64,000 nucleotides of DNA from Phycisphaerales bacterium (GCA_029260515.1 JAJDDC010000096.1:334119-398118); one strand, 5' to 3'. Counted from the stretch's first letter, positions 53,308-62,663 are shown. Notes: generated by a model not told the origin, from the letters alone. Program-made: numbers and translations.

Positions 53308-55779
53308 ATGAACCCAACAGATCCGGAGACTCGATCAGTCGCGCGGGGCATCGCCGAGCAGTTCTTGCATGCCCGTCGTTCAGGGCGGCACACGAGTGTC
53401 GAGGAGTTCCTCGCCGAGCAAGCGGGCGTGCCCCTTGACAGGGCCTCGCTGATCACGCGGATCGCGGAGGCTGTCCGTGAACGGGGGGCCCCGAGCCTGT
53501 GTGGGCCCGTCGCACGCGACGGGCTCGGGCCCGATACGAGCCTCCCGGAGCTGGTCGGGTACGACATTATCGACGTCCTCGGGACGGGCGCGATGGGCAT
53601 CGTCTACGAGGCATACCAGCAGTCCACGGGCAGACGCGTCGCGATCAAGTACATGCACGCGCACGCCGCGAAGAACGAGAATGCCAGGCGGCGTTTCGAG
53701 CGCGAGGTAGAGCTCGTTGCCCGCCTCCAGCACCCCGGCGTCGTCCCCATCATCGACTCGGGCGTTTCGAGCGGCCACTACTACTACGCGATGGAGTACG
53801 TCGAGGGCGTGACCCTCGACCGGGCACGCGAACCCGGTGGTTGGGGGGTTCGCGACGCGGTCGCGATAACCGCCGAGATCGCACGCGCGGTCGAGTATGC
53901 GCACCAGCGGGGCGTGCTGCACAGGGACCTCAAGCCGCAAAACATCCTGGTCACACCCACCGGCGGCGCACGCCTGCTCGACTTCGGCCTCGCGAAGGCC
54001 TTCGACCCGGCGCGCCAGACGCGCGCGGATATCTCGATCTCCATGCCAGGCCAGCTCGTCGGGACGCTCGCGTACATGCCCCCCGAGCAGGCCCGCGGCG
54101 ACATCGAGATGATCAGCACGCGGTCGGACGTCTACGCGCTCGGGGTCATCGCCTATGAACTGCTCACCGGGCGCCTCCCGATCGATGTGGACACGCTCAT
54201 CCACACCGCGCTCGCGAGGATCGAACGCGATCTGCCAGCGAGCCCATCGTCTCTCCGCGCACAGATCCCGCGGGACCTCGACGCGGTCCTGCTCATGGCG
54301 CTCGAGAAGTCCCCGGAGCGCCGCTACGCCACTGCGGGGGACCTGGCCGACGAGCTGGGGGCCGTGCTCGCCGACAGGCCCGTCAGGGCACGCACGCCGG
54401 GCCCGCTCGAGCGGGCCCTCCGGTGGGGCCGGCGCCACCAGACCGCGACGATCATGATCGCGGTCCTGCTGATCGCTGTGCTCGTCGCGGTCACGTTCGT
54501 CGGGATCAACCGCCGCCAGCGCCGTGCGACGGCGTTGGCGCACCTCCAGCTCATTGTTGACGCCGTCGATGGGGCGTCGCGTCGGGAGGCCGCGAACGCC
54601 TCGGCCGCCGAGCTGCGCCTTGACGGGTACGTCCGAGAGATCGATCACAAACTCGCCGGGTTCCCCGATTACCAGGCCCTGGCGCGTCAGCGTGCGGGCC
54701 AGGCGTACCTCGAGTGGAAGTCGTACCCGAAGGCGCAGGCGCAGCTCAACCTCGCGCTCCGCGCCCAGACCTCGCTGCTCGGCGCCCGGCACGCGACCGT
54801 GGGCGACACCCTCCACCTGCTCGGGCGTGCGTCGTACTGGCTCGGGCGCTACGACGAGGCGATGGAGTACTACCTGCGTGCCGGGTCGATCCGCGAGGCT
54901 GCGCACGGACCGGGCGATGCACGTGTCATCGAGACACGGTCCCACATCGCCAGCACAGCGCAGCGGCTCGGGCGGCTCACCGACGCCGAACGCGCGTACC
55001 GCGCGGTGGTCGAATCGCGCTCCGCGGGCCCGTCGGGCGAACAGCTCGCGCTGGCGAGGGCGAGGCTGAACCTCGCGTCTTGTCTGCAAGAGATGGGCCG
55101 CTACGCCGAGGCGCTCGATTTTGCCCGGGCCGCCCACGACACGCTCTCGGCGAACGCCGACGCAGACCCCGCGCACCTCGCCCGCGCCAAGCACAGCCTC
55201 GGGTCGTGCCATTTGCGACTCGGGCGGCCCGAACCCGCCGCGAGACTCCTGGCCGAGGCATTGGAGGGCAAGCGGCAGGAGTACGGCGTCGATTCGAACG
55301 ACGACATCGCGTACACCCTGCTTCAGCTCGCCGAGCTGGCGCTCTGGGAGCGGCGATGGGCGGAGTCGCTCGAGCTCGCGAGCTCGGCGCTCGGCGAACT
55401 GGACGCGAGCTTCCCGCGGGGGCACCGCAAAGTCGGCGAGGCGCACCTGACACTCGGGTGGATCCACGCCGCACGCGGCGAGTGGGAGCCGGCGGCCGCC
55501 GAGCACGCGCGTGCGCAGATGATCCTGACCGAGCACCTCGGGCCGGAGCACCAGCTCGCGGCGGAGGCGGCCTGCGGCGTTGTCTTGTTCCGCATGTTCT
55601 CCGGGCACGACGACGAGGATGGCCCCGGTCGTCTGGAGCGATTGGTCCCGCTGCTGTGCCGCGACCGTGTCGCGACGCACCAGGCGGTCCGCAGGGTCCG
55701 CGATCTGGTCGAACGGGTTCCGATGGTGGACGGGCGGTCGGGGCGGCGCGACACGATCATCGACCTGTTTGGCGGCTAG
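53308..55779 (+). CDS. Transmembrane serine/threonine kinase with TPR region
   Basis: An 823-residue kinase: glycine loop 'GTGAMGIVYEA' (about 91), Lys in 'VAIKYMHAH' (about 114), 'VLHRDLKPQN' (about 205), 'DFGLAKAFD', 'YMPPEQARGD', membrane segment 'IMIAVLLIAVLVAVTFVGI' (about 383-401) and a TPR-type C-terminal half. ATG at 53308 is chosen as the start; upstream in-frame sequence is antisense to the sigma gene. Its last stop overlaps, tail to tail, the stop of the 55776 gene (CTAG palindrome). Confidence 0.9.
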   Translation: MNPTDPETRSVARGIAEQFLHARRSGRHTSVEEFLAEQAGVPLDRASLITRIAEAVRERGAPSLCGPVARDGLGPDTSLPELVGYDIIDVLGTGAMGIVYEAYQQSTGRRVAIKYMHAHAAKNENARRRFEREVELVARLQHPGVVPIIDSGVSSGHYYYAMEYVEGVTLDRAREPGGWGVRDAVAITAEIARAVEYAHQRGVLHRDLKPQNILVTPTGGARLLDFGLAKAFDPARQTRADISISMPGQLVGTLAYMPPEQARGDIEMISTRSDVYALGVIAYELLTGRLPIDVDTLIHTALARIERDLPASPSSLRAQIPRDLDAVLLMALEKSPERRYATAGDLADELGAVLADRPVRARTPGPLERALRWGRRHQTATIMIAVLLIAVLVAVTFVGINRRQRRATALAHLQLIVDAVDGASRREAANASAAELRLDGYVREIDHKLAGFPDYQALARQRAGQAYLEWKSYPKAQAQLNLALRAQTSLLGARHATVGDTLHLLGRASYWLGRYDEAMEYYLRAGSIREAAHGPGDARVIETRSHIASTAQRLGRLTDAERAYRAVVESRSAGPSGEQLALARARLNLASCLQEMGRYAEALDFARAAHDTLSANADADPAHLARAKHSLGSCHLRLGRPEPAARLLAEALEGKRQEYGVDSNDDIAYTLLQLAELALWERRWAESLELASSALGELDASFPRGHRKVGEAHLTLGWIHAARGEWEPAAAEHARAQMILTEHLGPEHQLAAEAACGVVLFRMFSGHDDEDGPGRLERLVPLLCRDRVATHQAVRRVRDLVERVPMVDGRSGRRDTIIDLFGG

Positions 55780-56471
55780 CCGCGCCGGCGGCGCAACGCG
55801 CACGCCAGGAGCAGCGCCGAGAGCGTGGACGGGGCCGGCGTGATGCAGATGACGTAGTCACCGGGCGTCATGGCGCCGGGCGAGCTTGTGTCCCAGCCGA
55901 TCAGCGCGCTCCCCCCCCCGAGCCCGTCGGGCCCCGAAACCTGCGTGATCCCGGGTGGGTCTGTCAGATCGAAAATAGATCCCCCCGCGCTCAGCGGCGA
56001 GACACCGCTCACAGAGATCGCCAGCAGGTACGTCCCCGGGCCGGGGAGCGTCACACCGGTCCCGTCCGTCGAGGGCGGCGTGAGCAGCGAGGAGACGTCC
56101 GCGACCGCCTTGTCGTCGTTGGCGAGCAGCCCCATGCCCGACGCGTCGAACAGCCACAGCTGCGTGTTGAAGTCCGAGGCGAACGCCGTCCGCCCGGGCA
56201 GGGGGGGCGCCTGGAACGTCTCGGCCCGGAACGAGCCCGGGGTCGTGATTGTGATCAGATACGCGTCCACGAAGTCGGCCGGGGATCCGTCTATGCCCTC
56301 GAGGCGCCCGCTGAGGCTCGTCGGCTGGCCCGGGAAGAGCACGGTCGTGTTCATCGCGGTCGAGATCAACTCACCGGCGTCAACCAATCCCTCGATCGCG
56401 TCGGGGCCCGCGGCCGCGGGGGCGGCGATGCAACATATCGACACACACACCACACGGACACGCCTGATCAC
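55776..56471 (-). CDS. Exported protein with PEP-CTERM-like end
   Basis: A 231-residue exported protein with an N-terminal signal (GTG start at 56471, 'RRVRVVCVSICCIAAPAAAG') and a beta-sandwich-like domain containing 'FNTQLWLFDASGMGLLANDD', as in pre-peptidase-type domains. The C-terminus has 'PAPSTLSALLLACALRRRRG', proline motif, hydrophobic span and arginine run, resembling PEP-CTERM sorting signals. GTG is preferred because GGAG precedes it by 9 bp and it opens the signal peptide. Function unknown. Confidence 0.65.
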   Translation of the reverse strand: MIRRVRVVCVSICCIAAPAAAGPDAIEGLVDAGELISTAMNTTVLFPGQPTSLSGRLEGIDGSPADFVDAYLITITTPGSFRAETFQAPPLPGRTAFASDFNTQLWLFDASGMGLLANDDKAVADVSSLLTPPSTDGTGVTLPGPGTYLLAISVSGVSPLSAGGSIFDLTDPPGITQVSGPDGLGGGSALIGWDTSSPGAMTPGDYVICITPAPSTLSALLLACALRRRRG

Positions 56472-56607
56472 ATCCCGCTCCTCTCCGCAGTCTCTCGGGG
56501 GGCAGTCTCGCAGCTTCGCGGAGGCGAAGCAAGGGCTGGCGCCTCGGACCGGGTCTCCAGGACTCGTCCCCATCGCGTCGGTACGCGCGTGCGTCATACG
56601 AGAGAAC

Positions 56608-56639
56608 GCGGGCGCCCGGATGTGAGTCCGGGGGCCCGC
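56608..56639 (-). terminator. Hairpin terminator after the 56687-57301 gene
   Basis: 13-bp stem with one mismatch, GCGGGCGCCCGGA and TCCGGGGGCCCGC, six-base loop, then GTTCTCTCG on the minus strand. It lies about 48 bp past the stop of the 56687 gene and before the start of the 55776 gene. Confidence 0.6.
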
Positions 56640-56686
56640 GGAGAGGAGAGTGGTGTGTCGTATTGGGTATCGCGGTGCTGCGCCGC

Positions 56687-57301
56687 TCAGGCGTCGGCCC
56701 GGCGCCTGCGTCGGCAGGCGGCCACGCCGCCCACCGCCAGCAACGCCGTCGTGCCGGGGGTGGGGGTGCCGAACATACTGAACGAGGACAGCTGGATCTC
56801 GCTGGCGGAGAAGACGGCCCAGTCGTCGTCGAAGCCGGCCAGGGCGAAGCCGTCGAAGCGGATGTCGAGCTGCGTGATGCTCGGGCTGAGAACCTCGAAG
56901 AGAGCGAAGACCAGGCTTGTCCCGAACAGACCGAAGCTGGTGCGGTACTCGCCCGGGATCGAGTAGGACCCGTCGAACTCGAGCTCGTAGACGAGATCGT
57001 CGCCGATGCCGGAGACGTCCATGGTGAAGTCACCTTCGGGGCCGCCGGCGCCGTTGAGCACCCACCCGAGCGCGTCGGCGCCGAGGTCGAAGCCCGGTGC
57101 GTCCATAGCGCCGAGGTCGGCGACCATCGTGCCCGAGCCGATGAGCTCGCCGGTCACCTGGTTGTAGCGCAGCTCGCCGTTGAGTCCGCCGGTTTCGAGG
57201 GCGACGGGTCCCGCGTTCGCGCCGCCGCACGCCGCCAGGATCCCGACCCCGCAGGCCAGCATCTTGTTCATCGTTGCGTTTCGACTGGTGTTGTTCTGCA
57301 T
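56687..57301 (-). CDS. Exported protein with PEP-CTERM-like end
   Basis: A 204-residue exported protein: signal peptide ('MLACGVGILAACGGANAG', about 12-29), a beta-rich domain with Asp and Gly-rich turns, and a PEP-CTERM-like end 'PTPGTTALLAVGGVAACRRR' followed by RRADA. ATG at 57301 is used; a second in-frame Met ten codons on could also serve. Function unknown. It is one of three such proteins between 55.7 and 62.2 kb. Confidence 0.7.
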   Translation of the reverse strand: MQNNTSRNATMNKMLACGVGILAACGGANAGPVALETGGLNGELRYNQVTGELIGSGTMVADLGAMDAPGFDLGADALGWVLNGAGGPEGDFTMDVSGIGDDLVYELEFDGSYSIPGEYRTSFGLFGTSLVFALFEVLSPSITQLDIRFDGFALAGFDDDWAVFSASEIQLSSFSMFGTPTPGTTALLAVGGVAACRRRRRADA

Positions 57302-57737
57302 CGCTGTGTCCCTTCGTCTTGTGGTGAGTACCCGACACTGGGGACAGCGACGGGCTGTGCTCGGACCGGCGCGGTTTTCTTGGATTCCGCACAAATGCAG
57401 GCCGGAGCTTCCCCTGGGGGCCCCTGCAGACCGACACACGGCATGGGCTTGCCCGGAACTCACGCTGATTCGAGCACTCGGGTGCACGCGCGGTCTCGCA
57501 ATGAGCCGCTTGGACTCGCGGGGCATACGGCCGGGACACCCACGCGGCGGCCCTTGCCGCGTCAGGGGTGGACAGCCGCATGAGCGCGTGCCCGGAGCGA
57601 CGCCCCGGGTCTGGGTGTTCGCGGATCACGAATGAAATGCGGGGCGGCGGGAGTGGCAGAATGGCTGCATGAGGTTGATCAAGGCGGCCAAAGATGATGG
57701 CCTCGGGTTGAGCAGCTATCGGATTCCATGCAGCCGC
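57302..57737. other. Gene-free stretch upstream of the 56687-57301 gene
   Basis: About 436 bp with no gene I can support. It must hold the promoter of the 56687 gene and end with the transcript end of the 57738 gene. It contains a perfect 7-bp hairpin ACGCGGC/GCCGCGT at 57542-57562 without a T run. No RNA gene was recognised. Confidence 0.55.
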
Positions 57738-58979
57738 CTACGGGCACCCTCCCCCGAACGCGGTCAAGAACGCGAGCACGTCGGAGAAATCCCACGTCCC
57801 CAACGGGGGCGCCATGTCCGCGGCAGGCTCCATCCCACCGAACGCGCTCAGGAACGCGAGCACGTCGGAAAAGTCCAGCACGCCTGAGGGCGGCGCCATG
57901 TCCGCGGCGTTGCACCCGGGCGTGCGCAGCTCCAGAGTCCAGCCGAACGATTGGGTCGCAGTTGTTTCGCCCGGGCCGATCGACGCCGAGGCGTTGAAAT
58001 CCAGGCGGTACTGCCCTGCGCTGAGCGTGTCGCCGTCGATGCTCCCGGTCGTGGGCGTGATGCCGATCGAACCACCGCCCGAGCCGACGATTGTGAAGGC
58101 CTTGGGCTTGTCGAGGTCGAGGATGATGCCCTCGCCGAAGACGCCGATGAAGCAGGATCCGGCGTACCCGGGCGGCTGGGTCGCCAGGGCGCTGGCGGAG
58201 ACCGAGACGCTGTACGTCCCGTTGCCGAAGCCTGTGATCTCGCCCGTGGCCTGGGCGTCGCCGTCTACCAGCCCGCTGCTGGTGCACCCCTCGGCCGTGA
58301 AATCGATGTCACCGATCGAGCCGTCGACGAACGCCGTTTCCTTGTTGCCGTCCTCGTCCTGCGAGTTCCCTGTGACGCTCACGTCGCCCGTGCCAGTGAA
58401 CCGAACTTCCTGGTTCTCCTGGTCATTGAGGAAGGCGCTCCATCCGGCGGAGTACGTCGTGTTGGTATCAAACTCCTGCAGTTCGAGCGATTCGTCGAAC
58501 GTGATCGCATACGTGCCCGGGCACATCAGGAAGCCGTCGATCATCCCGCTGATCGGGTCCAGCGAGAACGATACCCCTGATCCGCTCTCCAAGAGCTCCA
58601 CCTCGTCGAGAAGCCGGATGACGATGGGCTCCACGGTGCGCACCCGGACATTGACGGTGTACCCTGAGCCGGACTGCTCGGCGTCGAGGTCCGTGTAGAA
58701 ATCGATCGTTGAGTTGCCATGGCCCGCGCAGATATGAATCTCGAAGTATCCTTCGCCTTGGGCGTCACCTTCCTCGAACAGCATCTGTCCTGTCGGACAG
58801 TCGGTCACCTCGAACGTCTCGGATCGCACGACGGGAGGCCCGTCGGGCGGATCGATCGTGACCGAGATCTCCACCAGGCCGCCCTCGAGCAGGACCTCGA
58901 TGAACTCGAAACTGCCGACCGCGCTGGCCGGGGTCCCCAGCGTGAGCACCGCCGTCACGAACATCCAGAATCGTCGCAT
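57738..58979 (-). CDS. Exported protein with GC-type dockerin tail
   Basis: A 413-residue exported protein: signal peptide (about 1-20, '..GTPASAVG'), a beta-rich region that appears to be built of two or three related domains ('GMIDGFLMCPGTYAITFDES' and 'GSIDGDTLSAGQYRLDFNAS' are alike), and two dockerin-like repeats 'DMAPPSGVLDFSDV' and 'DMAPPLGTWDFSDV' ending GCP. ATG at 58979. Both repeats have Met-Ala-Pro-Pro instead of Leu-Ala-Glu-Pro. Function unknown. Confidence 0.75.
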   Translation of the reverse strand: MRRFWMFVTAVLTLGTPASAVGSFEFIEVLLEGGLVEISVTIDPPDGPPVVRSETFEVTDCPTGQMLFEEGDAQGEGYFEIHICAGHGNSTIDFYTDLDAEQSGSGYTVNVRVRTVEPIVIRLLDEVELLESGSGVSFSLDPISGMIDGFLMCPGTYAITFDESLELQEFDTNTTYSAGWSAFLNDQENQEVRFTGTGDVSVTGNSQDEDGNKETAFVDGSIGDIDFTAEGCTSSGLVDGDAQATGEITGFGNGTYSVSVSASALATQPPGYAGSCFIGVFGEGIILDLDKPKAFTIVGSGGGSIGITPTTGSIDGDTLSAGQYRLDFNASASIGPGETTATQSFGWTLELRTPGCNAADMAPPSGVLDFSDVLAFLSAFGGMEPAADMAPPLGTWDFSDVLAFLTAFGGGCP

Positions 58980-59051
58980 GGCATTCCCCCTGGCCTGCTG
59001 ATCAGCCCAGCATATCGAGGGAAACGGCGGCGGCCAAGCCCAAGCCCGCGC

Positions 59052-61367
59052 TTAGTCTCCCCCGCACGCCCCGAGCAACGTGGTACGACGAGCCTCAAAC
59101 GCAAGCGTGTCCGCTTGCTCCGCGCCCAGCGTGTCGCCCAGCAAATCGAGTGTCAGGTCGAACGCGGCGCGTGCCTCAGCGCACCGTCCGTCAGCCGCGA
59201 GCGTCATGATGTGCCAGCGCGAGACCGTCAGCGTGGCAGCGTTCGCCGGCCCCCATCGCTCATGGGCGCGAAATCCGGGCAATGGCGACGCCGGGCCCGA
59301 GCCGTCCAATGCCAGCGCGAGCTGCGCCGCCGCCTCCTCGTGCCGGTCGAGCTTCTGCAACAGACGCCCGTAGTTGGCGCGCGTCTCAATCACCCGCCAG
59401 TGCCCGGGCCCGAGCCTGGACTCCTGCAAAGGCAGCAGGCGCGCGTACACATCCTGCGCCTCGTCCAGGCGCCCCAACCGGTTGAGCATCGCCGCGACCT
59501 CGGCCAGCGCGTTGATCGTCGAGATGCGGTCCCCGCCGAGCACGCGGGCGCGGGCGTCGTGGACCGATCGGAGCAACCCGAGCGCGCCCTCGGTGTCCCC
59601 CGTACGCTGCATCGCCAGCGCGAGGTTGTACCGGGTCACGAGCGTGTCGGGGTCCTCGTCGCCCAGGGCCGCGGCCTGGCGTTGGAGGGTCTGCGTGAAC
59701 AGCCGTAACGCCTCGTCGTTGCGCCCCGCGTGCATGTGCACGCTGGCGATCTCCCGCTCGATCTGCAGCACGGCGCGGTCGTCCGGGCCCAGCAGGGCCC
59801 GTGCACGCCCGATCGTGCCGCCCAGGTCGGAAAGCGCGCCGTCGATGTCCCCGTCCAAACGCCAGCGGATGCGGGCCAGGACAGTGTTCACCTGCAGCAG
59901 TTCGCGGGCGTTTTGCTCGGGATCTTGGAGGAGTGATCCGCGTGCGTCTCTGAGCAGTTCTCGTGCCTTCGAAAGTTCGCCGAGTTGCTCGTAGCCGATA
60001 CCAATGGAGCGTCGGATGCGTCCCCTGACTTGGGGCTGCATCCCCTCAAGCCGGCTGGCCCCCGCGGCGTTGTCGTACACGTCAACCAGGCGTGTGTCGG
60101 CGCCGAGATATACGAGGTTTGTCTCGTTGCTGAGACCGATCCCACCGACGAGCAACAGATCCTCGTTGATGAACCGATCCACCTCGTCCAGAGCGAGACG
60201 CTGGCGCCGCTCGGCGTTCTCGGCGCGGGTGGCTCGCACCGCCTGCCACGTGCTCACACCCGTCGCAGCGACGAGCGCCACGGCGATGAGGGTGGTCGTC
60301 AGTATCCCGGCGCGGTGGGCGCGGACGAACTTCCGTGCCCGGTACACGCGGGACTCGGGCCCCGCGGTCAGCGGCTCGCCCTTGAGGTAGTGCAGCAGGT
60401 CGTCGCCCAGCTCGGCAGCCGAGCGGTACCGCTCCGTCCTGTCCTTGCGCATCGCCTTGAGGGGGATCCACTCCAACTCGCGTCGGAGGAGTCCCGCCAG
60501 CGAGTGCACCGTCAGGCCACGACGCTCAGCGTGCGTCGTCGCGCTCTCGCCCAGGCTTGTCAGACGCGTGCTCGGCTTGGGCGGGTCCGTCTCGCGGATG
60601 ATCCGCTGTACCTCGCTGAGCGCCCGCCTGGCCAGGTCGTAGGGACGCACGCCGGTGAGCAGCTCGTAGAGCAGCACACCCAGCGAGTACACGTCGGCGC
60701 GGGTGTCGATATCCGTCCCGGTCATCTCGGCCTGCTCGGGGGCCATGTACTCAGGGGTGCCGACGACGACGCCGCGCTCGGTGACGATCGTCTGCTCGCT
60801 CAACCGCTGGTTGAGGGCCTTGGCGACGCCGAAATCGATGACCTTGGGCGAGGCCTCGCCATGCTCGTCGTATCCGACAAGCACGTTGGAGGGCTTGATG
60901 TCGCGGTGGATAACGCCCTTGGTATGCGCGTGCTGGACCGCGTCGCACACACGGACCATCAGTCGGATCCGCTGCTCGATGCTCAGGCGTTGGCGGTCGC
61001 AGTGGGTGGTGATCGGCTCGCCCTTGACCAGCTCCATAACAAAGTAAGGCAGGCCCGGGTGCGCGTGCTCGGGGCCCGTGGTCCCGCCGTCAAAGACCTT
61101 CGCGATGCACGGGTGGTCCATCACCGCCAGCGCCTGGCGCTCGGCCTCGAAGCGGGCGACAACCGCTCGCGAGTCCATCCCCGGCTTGATGATCTTTACC
61201 GCGACACGACGGCGGACCGGCTCGGTCTGCTCGCCCTCGTAGACGATCCCGAACCCGCCCTCGCCGATGACGGAGAGAAGCCGGTACCGCCCCGCGCTGC
61301 CGGGAGACCCACCGCCCCGGTCCGGGCCTGGCTCGATCGTTGACCTTGTCGGCTCGTCCATCGGCAC
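59052..61367 (-). CDS. Solitary transmembrane serine/threonine kinase with TPR region
   Basis: A 771-residue kinase: glycine loop 'GEGGFGIVYEGEQ' (about 36), Lys in 'VAVKIIKPGMD' (about 56), 'VIHRDIKPSNV' (about 154), 'DFGVAKALNQR', 'YMAPEQAEMTG', membrane segment (about 357-377), and TPR helices thereafter. The 'RELEWIPLKAMRKDRTERY' stretch is typical of planctomycete kinases. Unlike the others in the window, it has no neighbouring sigma gene. ATG at 61367; a second Met two codons on is possible. Confidence 0.92.
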   Translation of the reverse strand: MPMDEPTRSTIEPGPDRGGGSPGSAGRYRLLSVIGEGGFGIVYEGEQTEPVRRRVAVKIIKPGMDSRAVVARFEAERQALAVMDHPCIAKVFDGGTTGPEHAHPGLPYFVMELVKGEPITTHCDRQRLSIEQRIRLMVRVCDAVQHAHTKGVIHRDIKPSNVLVGYDEHGEASPKVIDFGVAKALNQRLSEQTIVTERGVVVGTPEYMAPEQAEMTGTDIDTRADVYSLGVLLYELLTGVRPYDLARRALSEVQRIIRETDPPKPSTRLTSLGESATTHAERRGLTVHSLAGLLRRELEWIPLKAMRKDRTERYRSAAELGDDLLHYLKGEPLTAGPESRVYRARKFVRAHRAGILTTTLIAVALVAATGVSTWQAVRATRAENAERRQRLALDEVDRFINEDLLLVGGIGLSNETNLVYLGADTRLVDVYDNAAGASRLEGMQPQVRGRIRRSIGIGYEQLGELSKARELLRDARGSLLQDPEQNARELLQVNTVLARIRWRLDGDIDGALSDLGGTIGRARALLGPDDRAVLQIEREIASVHMHAGRNDEALRLFTQTLQRQAAALGDEDPDTLVTRYNLALAMQRTGDTEGALGLLRSVHDARARVLGGDRISTINALAEVAAMLNRLGRLDEAQDVYARLLPLQESRLGPGHWRVIETRANYGRLLQKLDRHEEAAAQLALALDGSGPASPLPGFRAHERWGPANAATLTVSRWHIMTLAADGRCAEARAAFDLTLDLLGDTLGAEQADTLAFEARRTTLLGACGGD

Positions 61368-61593
61368 GCTCCGCGAGTGCGGCGAGCGCAGCAGACCCTC
61401 GGGCCGCGCCCCGCTTCCCGTTGCCCGAGTGGCGACCGTGCCACAAGAGGTGTGGGTGAACGCGTCACATTATGCCGAAAATCGCGTGCCCGATCGGCGG
61501 GCACTGCCACAATCCTCGACGGGTGTGTTCGCCCGCGGGATCCGCCTCCCCCCCCGGCGTGCCACTTCTTCCCGGAACCGGAGCAACCGCCCG

Positions 61594-62196
61594 TCAGCGC
61601 TCACGCACGCGGCGTCTTCTGAGCCCGAATACCGCGATCATGCCAATTGTGCAGACGCCACCGGGCGCGGGGAGCACGTTGATCGTAAAGAAATCGCCCT
61701 GCCCGTCCGAGGTGGCCCACGACCACGTGTAGCTTCCCTCTGCGAGGCCGAGCGACACAAGCGTCTGCCCGCCAAACACCGCCGAGGCGCCGAGGATCGG
61801 ATCGCCGGACGCGTAGCCGAGGGGGACGGAGATCGCGGGGCTGGGCAGCCCCCAGAACAGGCCGAGCGGGGCGCCCACGCCGCTGTCGGCGAAGCCCACG
61901 CCGAGCCCGGGGCCGATCGAGCTCGGCCCGGTGAAGCCCGAAGGCTGGTAGTACAGGTCGGTGCTCTGGGCGCCCGTTCCGATCTGGATCGCCATGCCGG
62001 GGTGGATGCCCGGCGGCTGCCCGACCGTGTTGAGGTACGTCCACGACGACAGGTCGAGTACGCCACTGCCCGAAACAACGACATCGGCGCCGACCTGTTC
62101 GACACCGACGGCCACACCCGCGTGGGCGTGCGGGGCGAGCACGCATGCTCCGGCCGCGGCTGACACTCGCACAACTATGCTCTGCAGATTCATCAT
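61594..62196 (-). CDS. Exported protein with PEP-CTERM-like end
   Basis: A 200-residue exported protein: signal peptide (about 1-26, '..LAPHAHAG'), a single beta-rich domain with 'SSWTYLNTVGQPPG' and 'ISVPLGYASGDPILG', 'LAEGSYTWSWATSDGQGDFF' in the pattern of a known PEP-CTERM-linked domain, and a C-terminus 'PAPGGVCTIGMIAVFGLRRR' with further Arg. Two ATG codons in tandem at 62196 and 62193 follow GAGGAG. Function unknown. Confidence 0.75.
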   Translation of the reverse strand: MMNLQSIVVRVSAAAGACVLAPHAHAGVAVGVEQVGADVVVSGSGVLDLSSWTYLNTVGQPPGIHPGMAIQIGTGAQSTDLYYQPSGFTGPSSIGPGLGVGFADSGVGAPLGLFWGLPSPAISVPLGYASGDPILGASAVFGGQTLVSLGLAEGSYTWSWATSDGQGDFFTINVLPAPGGVCTIGMIAVFGLRRRRVRER

Positions 62197-62240
62197 GCCA
62201 CTCCTCGAACACTACGATCCAAACCGCTGCGCACCATCGA

Positions 62241-62648
62241 TCATGGGCAGCCAGCGCCGAAGGCAGTGAGGAAGCCGAGCACGTCGGAGAAGTCGAAGAC
62301 ACCGAAGGGCTGGGCAAGATCGGCCGGCGCCTGCATCGTGCCGAACGCGGTCAGGAACGCGAGCACGTCGGAGAAATCGAGCATGCCCAGCGGCGCCGCC
62401 AGGTCGGCGGCGTTGCACCCGCCCTGGGCAGATACGCCCCAGAACCCGCCGGCCAGCTCGTACCCTCCTCCGGCCGAGAAACCGCCCGCGTCGTGCTGCC
62501 CGATAGTGCCGGTGAGCTCGAACGAGCCCCCCGAAGAGACACCCCCGCCGCAGTCAACGGTGTGCCGATCGATCGAGAACGGTTGGGCCTGTGCCGAGCA
62601 CGTACACACACCGACGAGGGCGATCATGATCACGCGGAAACATGCCAT
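62241..62648 (-). CDS. Small exported protein with GC-type dockerin tail
   Basis: A 135-residue exported protein, paralogous to the 8715-9140 protein: signal peptide (about 1-21, '..CSAQAQP'), a short domain with 'LTGTIGQHDAG' and 'YELAGGFWG', and two dockerin-like repeats 'DLAAPLGMLDFSDV' and 'DLAQPFGVFDFSDV' ending GCP. ATG at 62648 follows AAGGAG. It lies 15 bp after the metalloprotease gene and is probably co-transcribed with it. Confidence 0.85.
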   Translation of the reverse strand: MACFRVIMIALVGVCTCSAQAQPFSIDRHTVDCGGGVSSGGSFELTGTIGQHDAGGFSAGGGYELAGGFWGVSAQGGCNAADLAAPLGMLDFSDVLAFLTAFGTMQAPADLAQPFGVFDFSDVLGFLTAFGAGCP

Positions 62649-62663
62649 CTCGGATTCTCCTTG

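Noticed and set aside
53380..55803. Minus-strand open frame of about 800 codons opposite the 53308 kinase
   Set aside because: Arg/Gly/Val-rich antisense frame; kinase motifs on the + strand are intact.
57640..57735. tRNA-like stretch (GGGAGTGGCAGAATGGC, later GGATTCC)
   Set aside because: Resembles the 5' part of a class II tRNA by eye, but acceptor arms do not pair and no anticodon stem can be placed.
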